From positions 248,001 to 312,000 of the forward strand of contig NZ_JAENHP010000006.1 in the NCBI RefSeq assembly GCF_016834655.1: 64,000 bases of DNA, given 5' to 3'. This document shows positions 33,671 through 42,058 of this stretch, piece by piece. Made by a program: the position numbers and the translations under genes. Within the stretch, counting starts at the first letter, position 1; every line of letters begins with the position of its first letter. The notes under the pieces were generated by a model that saw nothing but the letters and a program-made list of their open reading frames with translations, ran no database searches and was not told the origin of the DNA. The stretch is from Paractinoplanes ovalisporus. GTDB taxonomy: Bacteria; Actinomycetota; Actinomycetes; Mycobacteriales; Micromonosporaceae.

Positions 33671-36600
33671 TCAAACCATGGATGTCGATGTGCGCGCGAC
33701 GTCCCAGCGCGCGGACATCGAGGCGTACAGACGCCGGGCCTCGTCGGGGCGCTCCCCGCTGAGCACCGCGGCGTCCTCGAGCGCCGCCGCGAGTTCGAGC
33801 ACCCGGCCCACCTTGCGGTAGTGCGCGGCCGCGGTCCGGGCCGGCGCCGGATCACCGAGCAGCAACGCCTGGCAGCGCAGGTTGGCCGCGTACGCCCGGG
33901 CCGGTCGCACCTCGCGGGCGGCCTCGGTGGCGCAGATCGAGGCGGCCCGCTCGGCCACCTCGGGACGGTGGTGACGCTGGGCCAGCCGCAGCACGTCGGG
34001 CAGCCACTGGTGGCGCAGCATCATCGGCGCGTACGCCGGTTGCAGCAACGGGCCGAGCAGGTCGAGCGCCTCGGCCGGACGGTCCTGCTGCTCGGCCGCC
34101 AAGGCCCGCGCGACCAGCAGGAAGTCGCAGTTCTCGCGCTCGGCCTCGCTGGCCGGCACCGCGTCGGCGGCGCCCAGATGGGCGGCGGCCAGGTCGGGTG
34201 CGTCGCGGTGCAGCGCGATGAGGGCGGCCACCCCGTGCAGCAGCATCGTCACCGCGCCCGGCTCGCGCTGCCCGTGGAAGGTGATGCCCGGACCGTCCTC
34301 GGTGACCGCGCCCACCTCGGCCAGCGCGTCGTCCCAGCGACCGAGCCAGTAGTCCTGCACCGCGGCCGCCACCTGCAGACCGGCCGGGGCGCCGCGCAAC
34401 GTCTCCTGGGCCTCGTCGAGCCGGTCGAGGTTCTGCAGCGAGAACAGCCGGTTGTCGAGCAGGTCGACATAGGTGCCGCCCAGCTCCGGGCGCCCGCGCA
34501 CCACCTCGAGGGCACGGTCCACATGCTCCAGGGCCCGCTCGTGGTCACGCCGTATCGAGCTGGTCAGCCAGATCGTCTGCAGGGCGAAAGCGGTCTCGTA
34601 CGGGCGTCCGGCCGCGGCCGCCTCGTCGTGCACGACCCGGGCCCGCTGCTCGGCCGCGTCCAGATCGTCGAGGTCGCCGCGGTGGAAGTTGGCCAGCAGC
34701 ACCCGGTGCCGCGAGCGCCAGATCTCCGGCACCCGCTCGTCGTCCACCGCGTCACGCAGCATCGCCTCGGCCTCGGCCGTCTCGCCCCGCCGGTGACGCA
34801 TCGTGGCCAGCAGCTGGCGCATCTCGGCCCGGTCGGCCGGATCGGTGGCGAGGCTCATCGCCTCCTCGGCCTGGTTCATCGGCGCCCGCCCCTGGCGGAA
34901 CTCGAGCCGCACCAGGGCGACCAGCAGCACACCCCGCTCCGCGGCCGAGGGCAGCTCGGTGGCGAGCGTGCGCCGGATCAGGTCACCGGCGATCTGCGGC
35001 GCCCGGCGCACCACCGCCGCGTGGTGCTTGACCAGCCAGTTCAGCACCCACGAGTCGACCACCGGGGCGGAGGCGTTGAGCTGCTCGGCGACCCGGATCA
35101 GCGGGCTGCCGCCGGCCGCCAGCACCTCGGCCGCATGCCGGTGCAGGCCCGCGCGCAGGGCCGGGGGCACGCTCGCGACCAGGGCCTGCCGCAGGAACGG
35201 ATGCCGGAACGCCAGGTCGGTGCTGCTGTCGACCAGCACAGCAGCCGCCAGCGCCTCCTCCAGCGCGCCGACCAGGTCGAGCGCCGAGCGGCCGGTGACG
35301 GCCACGACCTCGCTGACCGAGAACTCCGAGCCGAGCAGCGCGGCCAGCCGCAGCACCTCCCGGGTCTCGGGGGAGAGCACGTCGAGCGCGGCATGCACGG
35401 CGTCGAGCAGGGTCTGCGGGGGATCGACGGTGACCTCGGGACCGATGTCGGCCCGGCCGCCGCTGATCTCGACCGCGTCGCGCTGCCGCAACGCCGCGAT
35501 CAGCTCGCGCGCGAAGAGCGGGTTGCCGCCCGAACGGGCCGCCAGCGCGCGCAGGTTGTCGCCGGGCGGGGCGCCGACCAGGGCGGTCACCATGCGGTCG
35601 AGTTCGCCGGGGGCGAGCGGGCCCAGGTCGAGCGGCATCCGCTGCCGGGCCAGCACCTTGCGGCGCAGGTCGGCCTGGTGCGCGTCGGGCCGGGCGGCGG
35701 CCACCAGCAGCAGCGGCAGCCGGGGGACCAGGCCGAGCAGCCGTTCCCACACTCGCACGGTCGCGCTGTCGGCCCACTGCATGTCGTCGACGACCAGCAC
35801 GAGCGGGGACGAGGCGCACGCCGACCGCACGGCGGCCACGATGACGTCGTCGGCCGGTTCCTTCTCGAGCCCCAGGGCCCGCGACAGCACCTGCAGCGGC
35901 ACGCGCGAACCCAGCTGGTCGGCCGCACCCCAGGCGACCCGGCAGCCGAAGCGGGCGGCGTCGGCGAACGCGTGGGTGAGCAGTTCGGTCTTGCCGATGC
36001 CGGGCTCGCCCGAGATCCACACGGCGTTGCCGATGCCGGCCGCGACCGAGCGCACCAGCCCCCGCAGGTGATCAATCTCGGCCACCCGCCCGACCCACGA
36101 GCGACCGCCGAGACCGTCACGCAGCGCCTTGGCGATCGGCGTCGGCACGATGGTGCGGTATTCGTGGGCGGCCCGGCGCGGGCCCCGGTCGCGGTCGCCG
36201 GCGCCGGCCAGCAGCTGCCGCTGGAGCGAGCGCAGCGCCGGCCCGGGCTCGATGCCGAGCTCGGCGACGAGCGTGCGGCGGGCCGTGCGGAACACTTCCA
36301 GCGCCTCGCCGTGCCGGCCGGCCCGGTGCAGCGAGCGCATCAGCAGTTCGTGGAGCGGTTCGTGCAGCGGGTGGTCGCGGACCAGCGCGGTCAGCTCGGC
36401 GATCAGCCCGTCGTCGCCGCCGGCCTCCAGGCGCAGCCGGGCCCGCTGCTCGGCCGCGGCCAGCCGCAGCTCGGCCAGCCGCTGGCGGTCGAGTTCGAGG
36501 AACGGGCCGGCCAGGGTGGCGTACGCGTCCCCGCGCCACAGCGCCAGCGCGTCGTCGAGCCGGGCGACCGCGGCGGTCGCGTCCCCGGCAGCCAGCGACT

Positions 36601-36931
36601 CGGCCGCGGCCGCCCGCAGACGCTGGAAACGGGCCGAGTCGAGGTCGTCCTCGTCGACCCGCAGCAGGTAGCCGCCCGAGCCGGTGCTCAGGCTCTCCGC
36701 CTTCAGCACCCGGCGCAGCCCCGAGACGTACGTGTAGATGCTGCCGACCGCGGTCGCCGGCGGCGAGTCGCCCCAGATGGCGGAGATCAGCTCGTCGCGG
36801 CCCACGACCCGGCCGGCGTGCGCCGCGAGCACCGCGAAGACCGCCCGCTGGCGCGCGGGACCCAGTTCGAGCTCGGTCTCCTGCCGCCAGGCACGGACCG
36901 GCCCGAGCACGCTCACGCGCACGTTCGCCAC
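33671..36931 (-). CDS. AfsR/SARP-family regulator with BTAD, NTPase and TPR-like repeats
   Basis: 1086 residues. An OmpR-like winged helix opens the protein (VSVLGPVRAWRQETELELGP, then SIYTYVSGLRRVL). A bacterial transcriptional activator domain covers about 95-240. A STAND-type NTPase starts at about 285 with Walker A GEPGIGKTE near 310 and Walker B LVLVVDDMQWAD. About 400 residues of helical repeats follow. Such regulators switch on secondary-metabolite or developmental genes by binding direct repeats 11 bp apart. GTG 36931 has GGGAGG upstream. No biosynthetic cluster adjoins it; the divergent luxR gene is a likely target. Confidence 0.9.
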   Translation of the reverse strand: MANVRVSVLGPVRAWRQETELELGPARQRAVFAVLAAHAGRVVGRDELISAIWGDSPPATAVGSIYTYVSGLRRVLKAESLSTGSGGYLLRVDEDDLDSARFQRLRAAAAESLAAGDATAAVARLDDALALWRGDAYATLAGPFLELDRQRLAELRLAAAEQRARLRLEAGGDDGLIAELTALVRDHPLHEPLHELLMRSLHRAGRHGEALEVFRTARRTLVAELGIEPGPALRSLQRQLLAGAGDRDRGPRRAAHEYRTIVPTPIAKALRDGLGGRSWVGRVAEIDHLRGLVRSVAAGIGNAVWISGEPGIGKTELLTHAFADAARFGCRVAWGAADQLGSRVPLQVLSRALGLEKEPADDVIVAAVRSACASSPLVLVVDDMQWADSATVRVWERLLGLVPRLPLLLVAAARPDAHQADLRRKVLARQRMPLDLGPLAPGELDRMVTALVGAPPGDNLRALAARSGGNPLFARELIAALRQRDAVEISGGRADIGPEVTVDPPQTLLDAVHAALDVLSPETREVLRLAALLGSEFSVSEVVAVTGRSALDLVGALEEALAAAVLVDSSTDLAFRHPFLRQALVASVPPALRAGLHRHAAEVLAAGGSPLIRVAEQLNASAPVVDSWVLNWLVKHHAAVVRRAPQIAGDLIRRTLATELPSAAERGVLLVALVRLEFRQGRAPMNQAEEAMSLATDPADRAEMRQLLATMRHRRGETAEAEAMLRDAVDDERVPEIWRSRHRVLLANFHRGDLDDLDAAEQRARVVHDEAAAAGRPYETAFALQTIWLTSSIRRDHERALEHVDRALEVVRGRPELGGTYVDLLDNRLFSLQNLDRLDEAQETLRGAPAGLQVAAAVQDYWLGRWDDALAEVGAVTEDGPGITFHGQREPGAVTMLLHGVAALIALHRDAPDLAAAHLGAADAVPASEAERENCDFLLVARALAAEQQDRPAEALDLLGPLLQPAYAPMMLRHQWLPDVLRLAQRHHRPEVAERAASICATEAAREVRPARAYAANLRCQALLLGDPAPARTAAAHYRKVGRVLELAAALEDAAVLSGERPDEARRLYASMSARWDVARTSTSMV

Positions 36932-36957
36932 GTGTCCTCCCGGGTCGGTTCCCTGTC

Positions 36958-36986
36958 AACATCGAGGGAGACGGGCCGGGTGTCAA
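36958..36986 (-). promoter_or_regulatory. candidate promoter of the SARP-like gene
   Basis: TTGACA (36981-36986, minus strand), a 17-bp spacer and GATGTT (36958-36963), about 27 bases upstream of GTG 36931. Confidence 0.5.
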
Positions 36987-37091
36987 TGGATAACACAAAC
37001 CGCACTTACGGGCACTCATGAGCCCGCGTCCTTCCGTGCGGGCGCCGGCCTCTGCTGAACTGGTTCACCGGCCTTCCGCGTGCGATGAAGA

Positions 37092-37113
37092 TTCCGTGAA
37101 GGTTCCGTGAAGG
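37092..37113 (+). promoter_or_regulatory. tandem 11-bp direct repeat TTCCGTGAAGG x2, probable SARP box
   Basis: Two perfect 11-base units (37092-37102, 37103-37113), with a weaker third copy before them (37081-37091, 7 of 11 matches). They lie 8-9 bases before a possible -10 (GACACT, 37123-37128) of the luxR gene. Repeats at 11-bp steps in the -35 region are the known mode of SARP binding, and a SARP gene is divergent next door. Confidence 0.65.
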
Positions 37114-37154
37114 CTCGTTTCCGACACTGCTTCCCTGACCTACGGGAGGCAGCC

Positions 37155-37778
37155 ATGGAACAGACCCGGATCGCCGTTCAGGCGACGGACCCGCTCAGCC
37201 ACGCCGGTCTCGCCGCGTTGCTCCAGTTCCGCGGCGATCTCACGGTGCTACGCAACGCCCAGCGCGGCGAGGCCGACGTGCTCGTGGTGGCCGCCGAGCG
37301 GCTCAGCACCGAGGTGGTGGCGACGCTGCGCCGCGCGACCTCCGAGACCAGCGCCCCGGTCGTCCTGGTGGTTTCCGAGATCGACGAGGGGGACCTGCTG
37401 ACCGCGGTCGAGTGCCGCGTGGTCGCGATCCTGCCGCGCGGGGCGGTCTCGGCCGACCGGCTGGCGCACAGCGTGAAGGCGGCCGCGTCCGGTGGCGGGG
37501 TGCTGCCGCCCAACCTGGTCGGCGAACTGCTCAAGCACGTCGAGCGGATGCAGCGCGACGTGCTCACCCCGAACGGGCTGAACGCGTCGGGCCTGACCCC
37601 GCGCGAGATCGACGTGCTGCGGCTGATGGCCGACGGCTTCGACACCAACGAGATCGCCGGCAAGCTCTGCTACTCGGAGCGGACCGTCAAGAACGTGATC
37701 TACGGCGTCACGCACCGGCTCAAGCTGCGCAACCGATCCCACGCTGTGGCATATGCGCTACGCGCCGGGATGATCTGA
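37155..37778 (+). CDS. LuxR-type regulator with receiver-like domain lacking the phospho-aspartate
   Basis: 207 residues. The C-terminal LuxR/GerE HTH is clear: GLTPREIDVLRLMADGFDTN, then IAGKLCYSERTVKNVIYGVT. The N-terminal 125 residues look like a receiver fold, but the beta-3 strand reads ADVLVVAAERL with no Asp at the phosphorylation site, and only one acidic residue follows beta-1. It is probably not controlled by phosphorylation. ATG 37155 follows GGGAGG. Divergent from the SARP-like gene. Confidence 0.82.
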   Translation: MEQTRIAVQATDPLSHAGLAALLQFRGDLTVLRNAQRGEADVLVVAAERLSTEVVATLRRATSETSAPVVLVVSEIDEGDLLTAVECRVVAILPRGAVSADRLAHSVKAAASGGGVLPPNLVGELLKHVERMQRDVLTPNGLNASGLTPREIDVLRLMADGFDTNEIAGKLCYSERTVKNVIYGVTHRLKLRNRSHAVAYALRAGMI

Positions 37779-37786
37779 GCGGTTTC

Positions 37787-38824
37787 ATGAGGGGCATGGA
37801 CGCCCCGACCAAACTCAAGCCCGGTGACCGCGTCGCCGTCGTCTCGCCCTCGTGGGCCGGCCCCGGGGTCTACCCCGCGGTCCACGAGCGAGCCCTCCAG
37901 CGCATTCGGGACGATCTCGGCCTGGAACCGGTGGAGTTCCCGACCACCCGCAGGCCGGGTGCGCCGGCCGCCGAACGAGCGGCCGACCTGATGGCCGCCT
38001 ACGCCGATCCCACGGTCCGGGCCGTGTTCGCCGCGATCGGCGGCGACGACCAGATCACCGTGCTGCCGCACCTCGACCCGGCGCCGTTCGTGGCCGACCC
38101 CAAGCCCTACTTCGGCTACTCCGACAACACCAACCTGCTGAACTGGCTCTGGACGCACGGCGTGGCCGGTTATCACGGCGGCTCGACGATGGTGCACCTC
38201 GCGCGTGACCTCCACCCCGCGCACCTCACGTCGTTGCGGGCCGCGCTCTTCGAGACCGTCGACCTGCCGATCACCGAGGTGAACGAGTTCAGCGAGGAGG
38301 AGTCGAACTGGGCCGACGCGGCGTCGCTGGACACGCCCCTGGCCGCCGTTCCCAGTCCCGGCTGGTCCTGGCACCGGCCCGACACGGTCGTGACCGCGCC
38401 GACCTGGGGCGGCAACCTCGAGATCGTGCACTGGAACCTGGCCGCCAACCGGTGGATCCGGCCGGTCGAGCGCTACGCCGGCTCGATCCTGCTGGTCGAG
38501 ACGTCGGAAGAGATGCCACCGGCCGACGAGGTGTTCCGCATGCTGCGCAACGCCGGCGAGCGGGGGCTGCTCGAACAGTTCCCGGCGGTGCTGGTCGCTG
38601 CGGCCAAGGCGGCCCTCTTCGGGGAGCCCGCGTCGGCCGAGGATCGCACCCGATACCGGGACGACCAGCGCGAGGCCGTGCTACGGGCAATGGCCGCCTA
38701 CAACCCGTCGGCGATGGTCGTCTTCGGGATCGATTTCGGACACACCTCGCCGCAGTGGATCCTCCCGTACGGCGGTCGCATGACGGTCGACGGCCCGAAC
38801 CGGACGATCACGGCGCACTACTAG
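37787..38824 (+). CDS. S66-family LD-carboxypeptidase / MccF-like serine peptidase
   Basis: 345 residues. The N-terminal PGDRVAVVSPSWAG and the IGGDD loop lead to the nucleophile serine in FGYSDNTNLLNWL. The Glu and His of the catalytic triad are likely in LLVETSEEMPP and DFGHTSPQWILPYGG. No signal peptide, so cytoplasmic. MccF-like members cleave microcin-type peptidyl-nucleotides, and LdcA-like members trim murein tetrapeptides; the length and the Trp-rich NWLWTHG segment favour the MccF side. The start could also be ATG 37796. The 3' end overlaps the convergent MFS gene by 17 bases. Confidence 0.82.
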   Translation: MRGMDAPTKLKPGDRVAVVSPSWAGPGVYPAVHERALQRIRDDLGLEPVEFPTTRRPGAPAAERAADLMAAYADPTVRAVFAAIGGDDQITVLPHLDPAPFVADPKPYFGYSDNTNLLNWLWTHGVAGYHGGSTMVHLARDLHPAHLTSLRAALFETVDLPITEVNEFSEEESNWADAASLDTPLAAVPSPGWSWHRPDTVVTAPTWGGNLEIVHWNLAANRWIRPVERYAGSILLVETSEEMPPADEVFRMLRNAGERGLLEQFPAVLVAAAKAALFGEPASAEDRTRYRDDQREAVLRAMAAYNPSAMVVFGIDFGHTSPQWILPYGGRMTVDGPNRTITAHY

Positions 38825-40292
38825 CGGTTTCGCGGGGCTGAACCGGCGGCGCGCACGGGTCACAGAACGAGCGGGCCGGGGCCTTGGCCGGCAGCCGCTT
38901 GGGCACCAGCAGGAAGGCGAGCACGGCGCCGGCCACCATCAGCCCCGCGCAGATCATCATGGTGTTGCGATAGACCGGCGCCAGCTGGGCGGCGTCGGTC
39001 AGGTTGCCGCTCCCGAGACCGGCCGCGAGGGGCAGCACCGCGACCGCCAGCAGACCGGCCGCCCGGGCCACGGCGTTGTTGACCCCCGAGGCGATTCCCG
39101 CGTACGCGTCCTCCAGCGCCCCGAGCGCAGTGGCGGTCAGCGGTGCCACGAGTGTGGACAGCCCCAGCCCGAAGACCAGCACCGCGGGCAGCACGTCGGC
39201 CCAGTACGTCGCGTCGCTGCCGATACGTGACATCAGCACCAGCGCGACGGCGCAGATCAGCGGGCCCACGGTCATCAGAATCCGTGGCCCGGTGCGCTGC
39301 GAGAGGGCACCCGCCCGGGCCGAGAGCACCAGCATCAGCGCGGTCGTCGGCAGCAGGGCGATGCCACTGGCCAGTGGCGTGAAGCCGGAGACGACCTGCA
39401 GGTTGACCACGAACAGGAAGAACACCCCGCCGTTGGCCGCATAGACCAGGAACGTCACCAGGTTGGCCCCGCTGAACGCCTTGTTGCGGAAGACGCGCAT
39501 GGGCAGCATCGGGTGCGGCGACCGCTGTTCGGCCAGCACGAACGCGATCATGGAGCCGAGGCCGATCGCGAGCGAGATCAGCACCACCGGGTCGCCCGGT
39601 CCGTTCGCCGGCCACGCGGTGAAGCCGTACGTGAGCCCGGCCAGGCCGGCCGCCCCGGTGAGCACGCCGGTGACGTCGAACGTGCGGGCCGCCTCGGGAT
39701 TGCGGGACTCGGGCAGGTGCTTGGCGCCGACCCACAGCACGATCGCGGCCAGCGGCACGTTGATCAGAAAGATGTAGCGCCAGTCGCCGACCTCGACCAG
39801 CCAGCCACCGAGGAACGGGCCGAGCGCACCGCCGATCCCGCCGAGCCCCGACCAGGCGCCGATCGCCCGCGAGCGGTCCTCGGCCGCGAACGACGCCTCG
39901 AGGATGGCCAGCGCGCCCGGGGTGAGCAGGGCGCCACCGATGCCCTGCAGGACACGGGCGGCGATCAGCATCTCGACGTTCTGGGCCAGGCCGCAGAGCA
40001 GCGAGGCGAGGGCGAACCAGGTGACGCCGAGCAGGAAGACGCGCTTGCGGCCGTAGCGGTCGCCGAGCGAGCCACCGAGCAGGATCAGCGAGGCCAGGCT
40101 GAGCGCGTAGCCGTTGACGGTCCACTGCAGGCCGGCGGCGTCCGAGCCCAGGTCGCGGCCGATCTCGGGCAGCGCGATGTTGACGACGGTGGAGTCGATG
40201 AAGGCGAGGCTGGAGCCGAGGACGGTGGCGAGCAGCACCCAGCGTCCGGACGCACTGTGATAGCGCACCGGCGCACCGGCGGTGAGATCCAT
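38808..40292 (-). CDS. EmrB/QacA-family MFS transporter
   Basis: 494 residues with 14 predicted spans. Span 1 reads LGSSLAFIDSTVVNIALP, and motif A is GGSLGDRYGRKRVFLLG. ATG 40292 is preceded by TAGTGT and six bases, suggesting a leaderless mRNA. Its promoter lies just left of the first of four operator repeats that belong to hipBA, so HipB may also affect it. Substrate unknown. Confidence 0.9.
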   Translation of the reverse strand: MDLTAGAPVRYHSASGRWVLLATVLGSSLAFIDSTVVNIALPEIGRDLGSDAAGLQWTVNGYALSLASLILLGGSLGDRYGRKRVFLLGVTWFALASLLCGLAQNVEMLIAARVLQGIGGALLTPGALAILEASFAAEDRSRAIGAWSGLGGIGGALGPFLGGWLVEVGDWRYIFLINVPLAAIVLWVGAKHLPESRNPEAARTFDVTGVLTGAAGLAGLTYGFTAWPANGPGDPVVLISLAIGLGSMIAFVLAEQRSPHPMLPMRVFRNKAFSGANLVTFLVYAANGGVFFLFVVNLQVVSGFTPLASGIALLPTTALMLVLSARAGALSQRTGPRILMTVGPLICAVALVLMSRIGSDATYWADVLPAVLVFGLGLSTLVAPLTATALGALEDAYAGIASGVNNAVARAAGLLAVAVLPLAAGLGSGNLTDAAQLAPVYRNTMMICAGLMVAGAVLAFLLVPKRLPAKAPARSFCDPCAPPVQPRETASSAP

Positions 40293-40340
40293 GCCGCGAC
40301 ACTAACCCCGCTCACGCGGTGCGGTGTACCAGAGAGTGGT

Positions 40341-40452
40341 CCGTGATGTGAGCGTACGTGCACATGTCATGGAATGAGCACGTACGTGCCCACGGCTGGC
40401 TATGTGCACGTACGCGCACGGGAGCTATGATGTGCACGTACGTGCATAGGGA
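40341..40452. promoter_or_regulatory. four operator repeats with an exact 28-bp period before hipBA
   Basis: The palindromic core GTGCACGTACGTGCAC occurs four times with small changes. The CGTACG centres are at 40355.5, 40383.5, 40411.5 and 40439.5, each 28 bp from the next. The fourth copy is the best. A -10 box TATGAT (40426-40431) lies between copies 3 and 4, so the last site would cover the transcription start of hipB. Confidence 0.9.
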
Positions 40453-40458
40453 GGGCTC

Positions 40459-40752
40459 GTGCGTCTCAGCAACGCAACCGACCTCGGTGTCCATCTCCGC
40501 GATCGGCGCCGTGCGTCCGCGATGACCCAGGCTCAGCTGGCCGTTCGCGCCGGGGTCAGCCGACGCTGGCTCTCCGACCTCGAAGCCGGCAAGCCGACGG
40601 CCGAGATCGGGCTCGTCTTCAAGGTCGTGGCGGCGCTTGGCCTTTTCCTCGACGCGCGCCCCGAGCCCGAGCCCGAACTCGATCTCGACGCTTATCTGGA
40701 TTCTCTTGGCGGGGGTTCGGCGCCCGGCTCGCCGGGTGGAGGGCCGACGTGA
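40459..40752 (+). CDS. hipB: HipB-like XRE-family antitoxin/repressor
   Basis: 97 residues with one XRE helix-turn-helix (TQAQLAVRAGVSRRWLSDLE, about 23-42) and a flexible acidic/Gly-Pro tail. AGGGAGG precedes GTG 40459. It overlaps hipA by four bases (GTGA). It should bind the HipA kinase and repress the operon through the four upstream repeats. The acidic PEPEPELDLD tail could reach HipA or be a site for proteolysis. Confidence 0.87.
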   Translation: MRLSNATDLGVHLRDRRRASAMTQAQLAVRAGVSRRWLSDLEAGKPTAEIGLVFKVVAALGLFLDARPEPEPELDLDAYLDSLGGGSAPGSPGGGPT

Positions 40753-42041
40753 GCCGGGAACTGGTGGTGATGCTGGGCGGGCGCCGGGCCGGAATGCTCC
40801 GTCAGGGCAACGACGGCATCCTGACGCTGGAGTACGACGCGGACTACCGGAGTGCCGAGACCTCCCTGCCGCTGTCCCTGTCGCTCCCGCTGACCCGTGG
40901 CGCCTACACCGGCTCTGTCGTCCGTGCCTACTGCCAGGGGCTACTGCCCGACAACGAGAACGTGCTCGAACGTTGGGGCCGCGAATTCCAGGTCTCCGCC
41001 GGCAACCCGTTCGCCCTGCTGAACCACGTCGGCGAGGACTGCGCCGGGGAGGCCCAGTTCGTTACGGGTGAGCGGGTCGAGGCAATGCTCGCGTACGAAG
41101 GCAAGGTCGAACCGCTGACTGAGGAAAGGCTCGCCGAGCGGCTGCAGATCCTGCGGCGGGACCCGTCCGCCTGGCACCTGGCCGGCACGGGTCAGTTCAG
41201 TCTGGCCGGCGCGCAGGCCAAGACCGCGCTGCACTTCGACGCGACGAGCGGCCGGTGGGGTGATCCGTCCGGCGCGATCCCGACGACGCACATTCTCAAA
41301 CCGGCTATCTCCGGTTTCGACGACCACGACCTCAACGAGCATCTCTGCCTGCGGGCGGCCCAGAACCTCGGTCTGCGCGCGGCCAGCTCGCGGGTGCTTT
41401 CGTTCGGCGGGGAGCGGGCCGTCGTGGTGGACCGCTACGACCGGTTCCCGGCGGGCGGCGGCCGGATCGTCCGGGTCCATCAGGAAGACATGTGCCAGGC
41501 GCTCGGGTTGCCGCCGACCGCGAAGTACCAGAGCGAGGGCGGCCCGGCACCGGAGCAGATCATCGACCTGATCCGGCGGGTGGTGACCCCCGCGGTCGTA
41601 GCCGAGCAGGAGGTCGGCCGCTTTGTCGATGCGCTCGCGCTCAACTGGCTGATCGCGGGCACCGACGCGCACGCCAAGAACTACTCGCTCCTGCTGCGGC
41701 CCGGGCAGGCCCGGCTCGCGCCGCTCTACGACGTCGCCAGCAGCCTGCCGTACGACGACATGTATCTGCCCCGGCTGCGGCTCGCCATGAAGATCGGCTC
41801 GGAGTACCGGGTGGAGGCGATCACCGGGCGCCACTGGGCCGCTTTCGCCGAGCGGAACCGGCTCGACCCCGCGCGGGTGCGGGAGCGGATCGGCGAGCTG
41901 GCCGGGCGGCTTCCCGACGCGTTGCGCGAGGCGGCGGCCGCCGACGCCGTGCGGGCGCTCGGCAGCGATCTGCCCGGCCGGCTGGTCGCGCGGATCACCG
42001 AGCACGCCGCGCGCTGTGCTGGAGCGCTCGGCGGAACGTGA
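40749..42041 (+). CDS. hipA: HipA-family serine/threonine kinase toxin
   Basis: 430 residues. The N-terminal HipA_N region (GILTLEYDADY, LPDNENV) is followed by the kinase core: ATP-loop SLAGAQAKTAL, NEHLCLRAA, the catalytic-loop IAGTDAHAKNYSLLL and the metal-binding PLYDVASSLPY. All residues expected for activity are present. HipA kinases of this kind phosphorylate proteins such as glutamyl-tRNA synthetase and slow growth; the target here is not known. Translationally coupled to hipB. Confidence 0.9.
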   Translation: MSRELVVMLGGRRAGMLRQGNDGILTLEYDADYRSAETSLPLSLSLPLTRGAYTGSVVRAYCQGLLPDNENVLERWGREFQVSAGNPFALLNHVGEDCAGEAQFVTGERVEAMLAYEGKVEPLTEERLAERLQILRRDPSAWHLAGTGQFSLAGAQAKTALHFDATSGRWGDPSGAIPTTHILKPAISGFDDHDLNEHLCLRAAQNLGLRAASSRVLSFGGERAVVVDRYDRFPAGGGRIVRVHQEDMCQALGLPPTAKYQSEGGPAPEQIIDLIRRVVTPAVVAEQEVGRFVDALALNWLIAGTDAHAKNYSLLLRPGQARLAPLYDVASSLPYDDMYLPRLRLAMKIGSEYRVEAITGRHWAAFAERNRLDPARVRERIGELAGRLPDALREAAAADAVRALGSDLPGRLVARITEHAARCAGALGGT

Positions 42042-42044
42042 AAC

Positions 42045-42058
42045 TAGGGTGGGATGCA
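42045..42058 (+). promoter_or_regulatory. candidate leaderless promoter -10 (TAGGGT)
   Basis: TAGGGT (42045-42050) lies seven bases before ATG 42058, with no ribosome site. It follows directly on the hipA stop codon. Confidence 0.55.

Noticed and set aside
33626..37021. 1131-codon open frame on the plus strand opposite the SARP-like gene
   Set aside because: Low-complexity Arg/Gly/His-rich product with no domain; the minus-strand frame carries clear DNA-binding and NTPase motifs.
40341..40452. The 28-bp periodic repeats as a small CRISPR-like array
   Set aside because: The repeated part is a 16-bp palindrome directly before hipB with its -10 inside the array; this is an operator layout, with no cas genes nearby.
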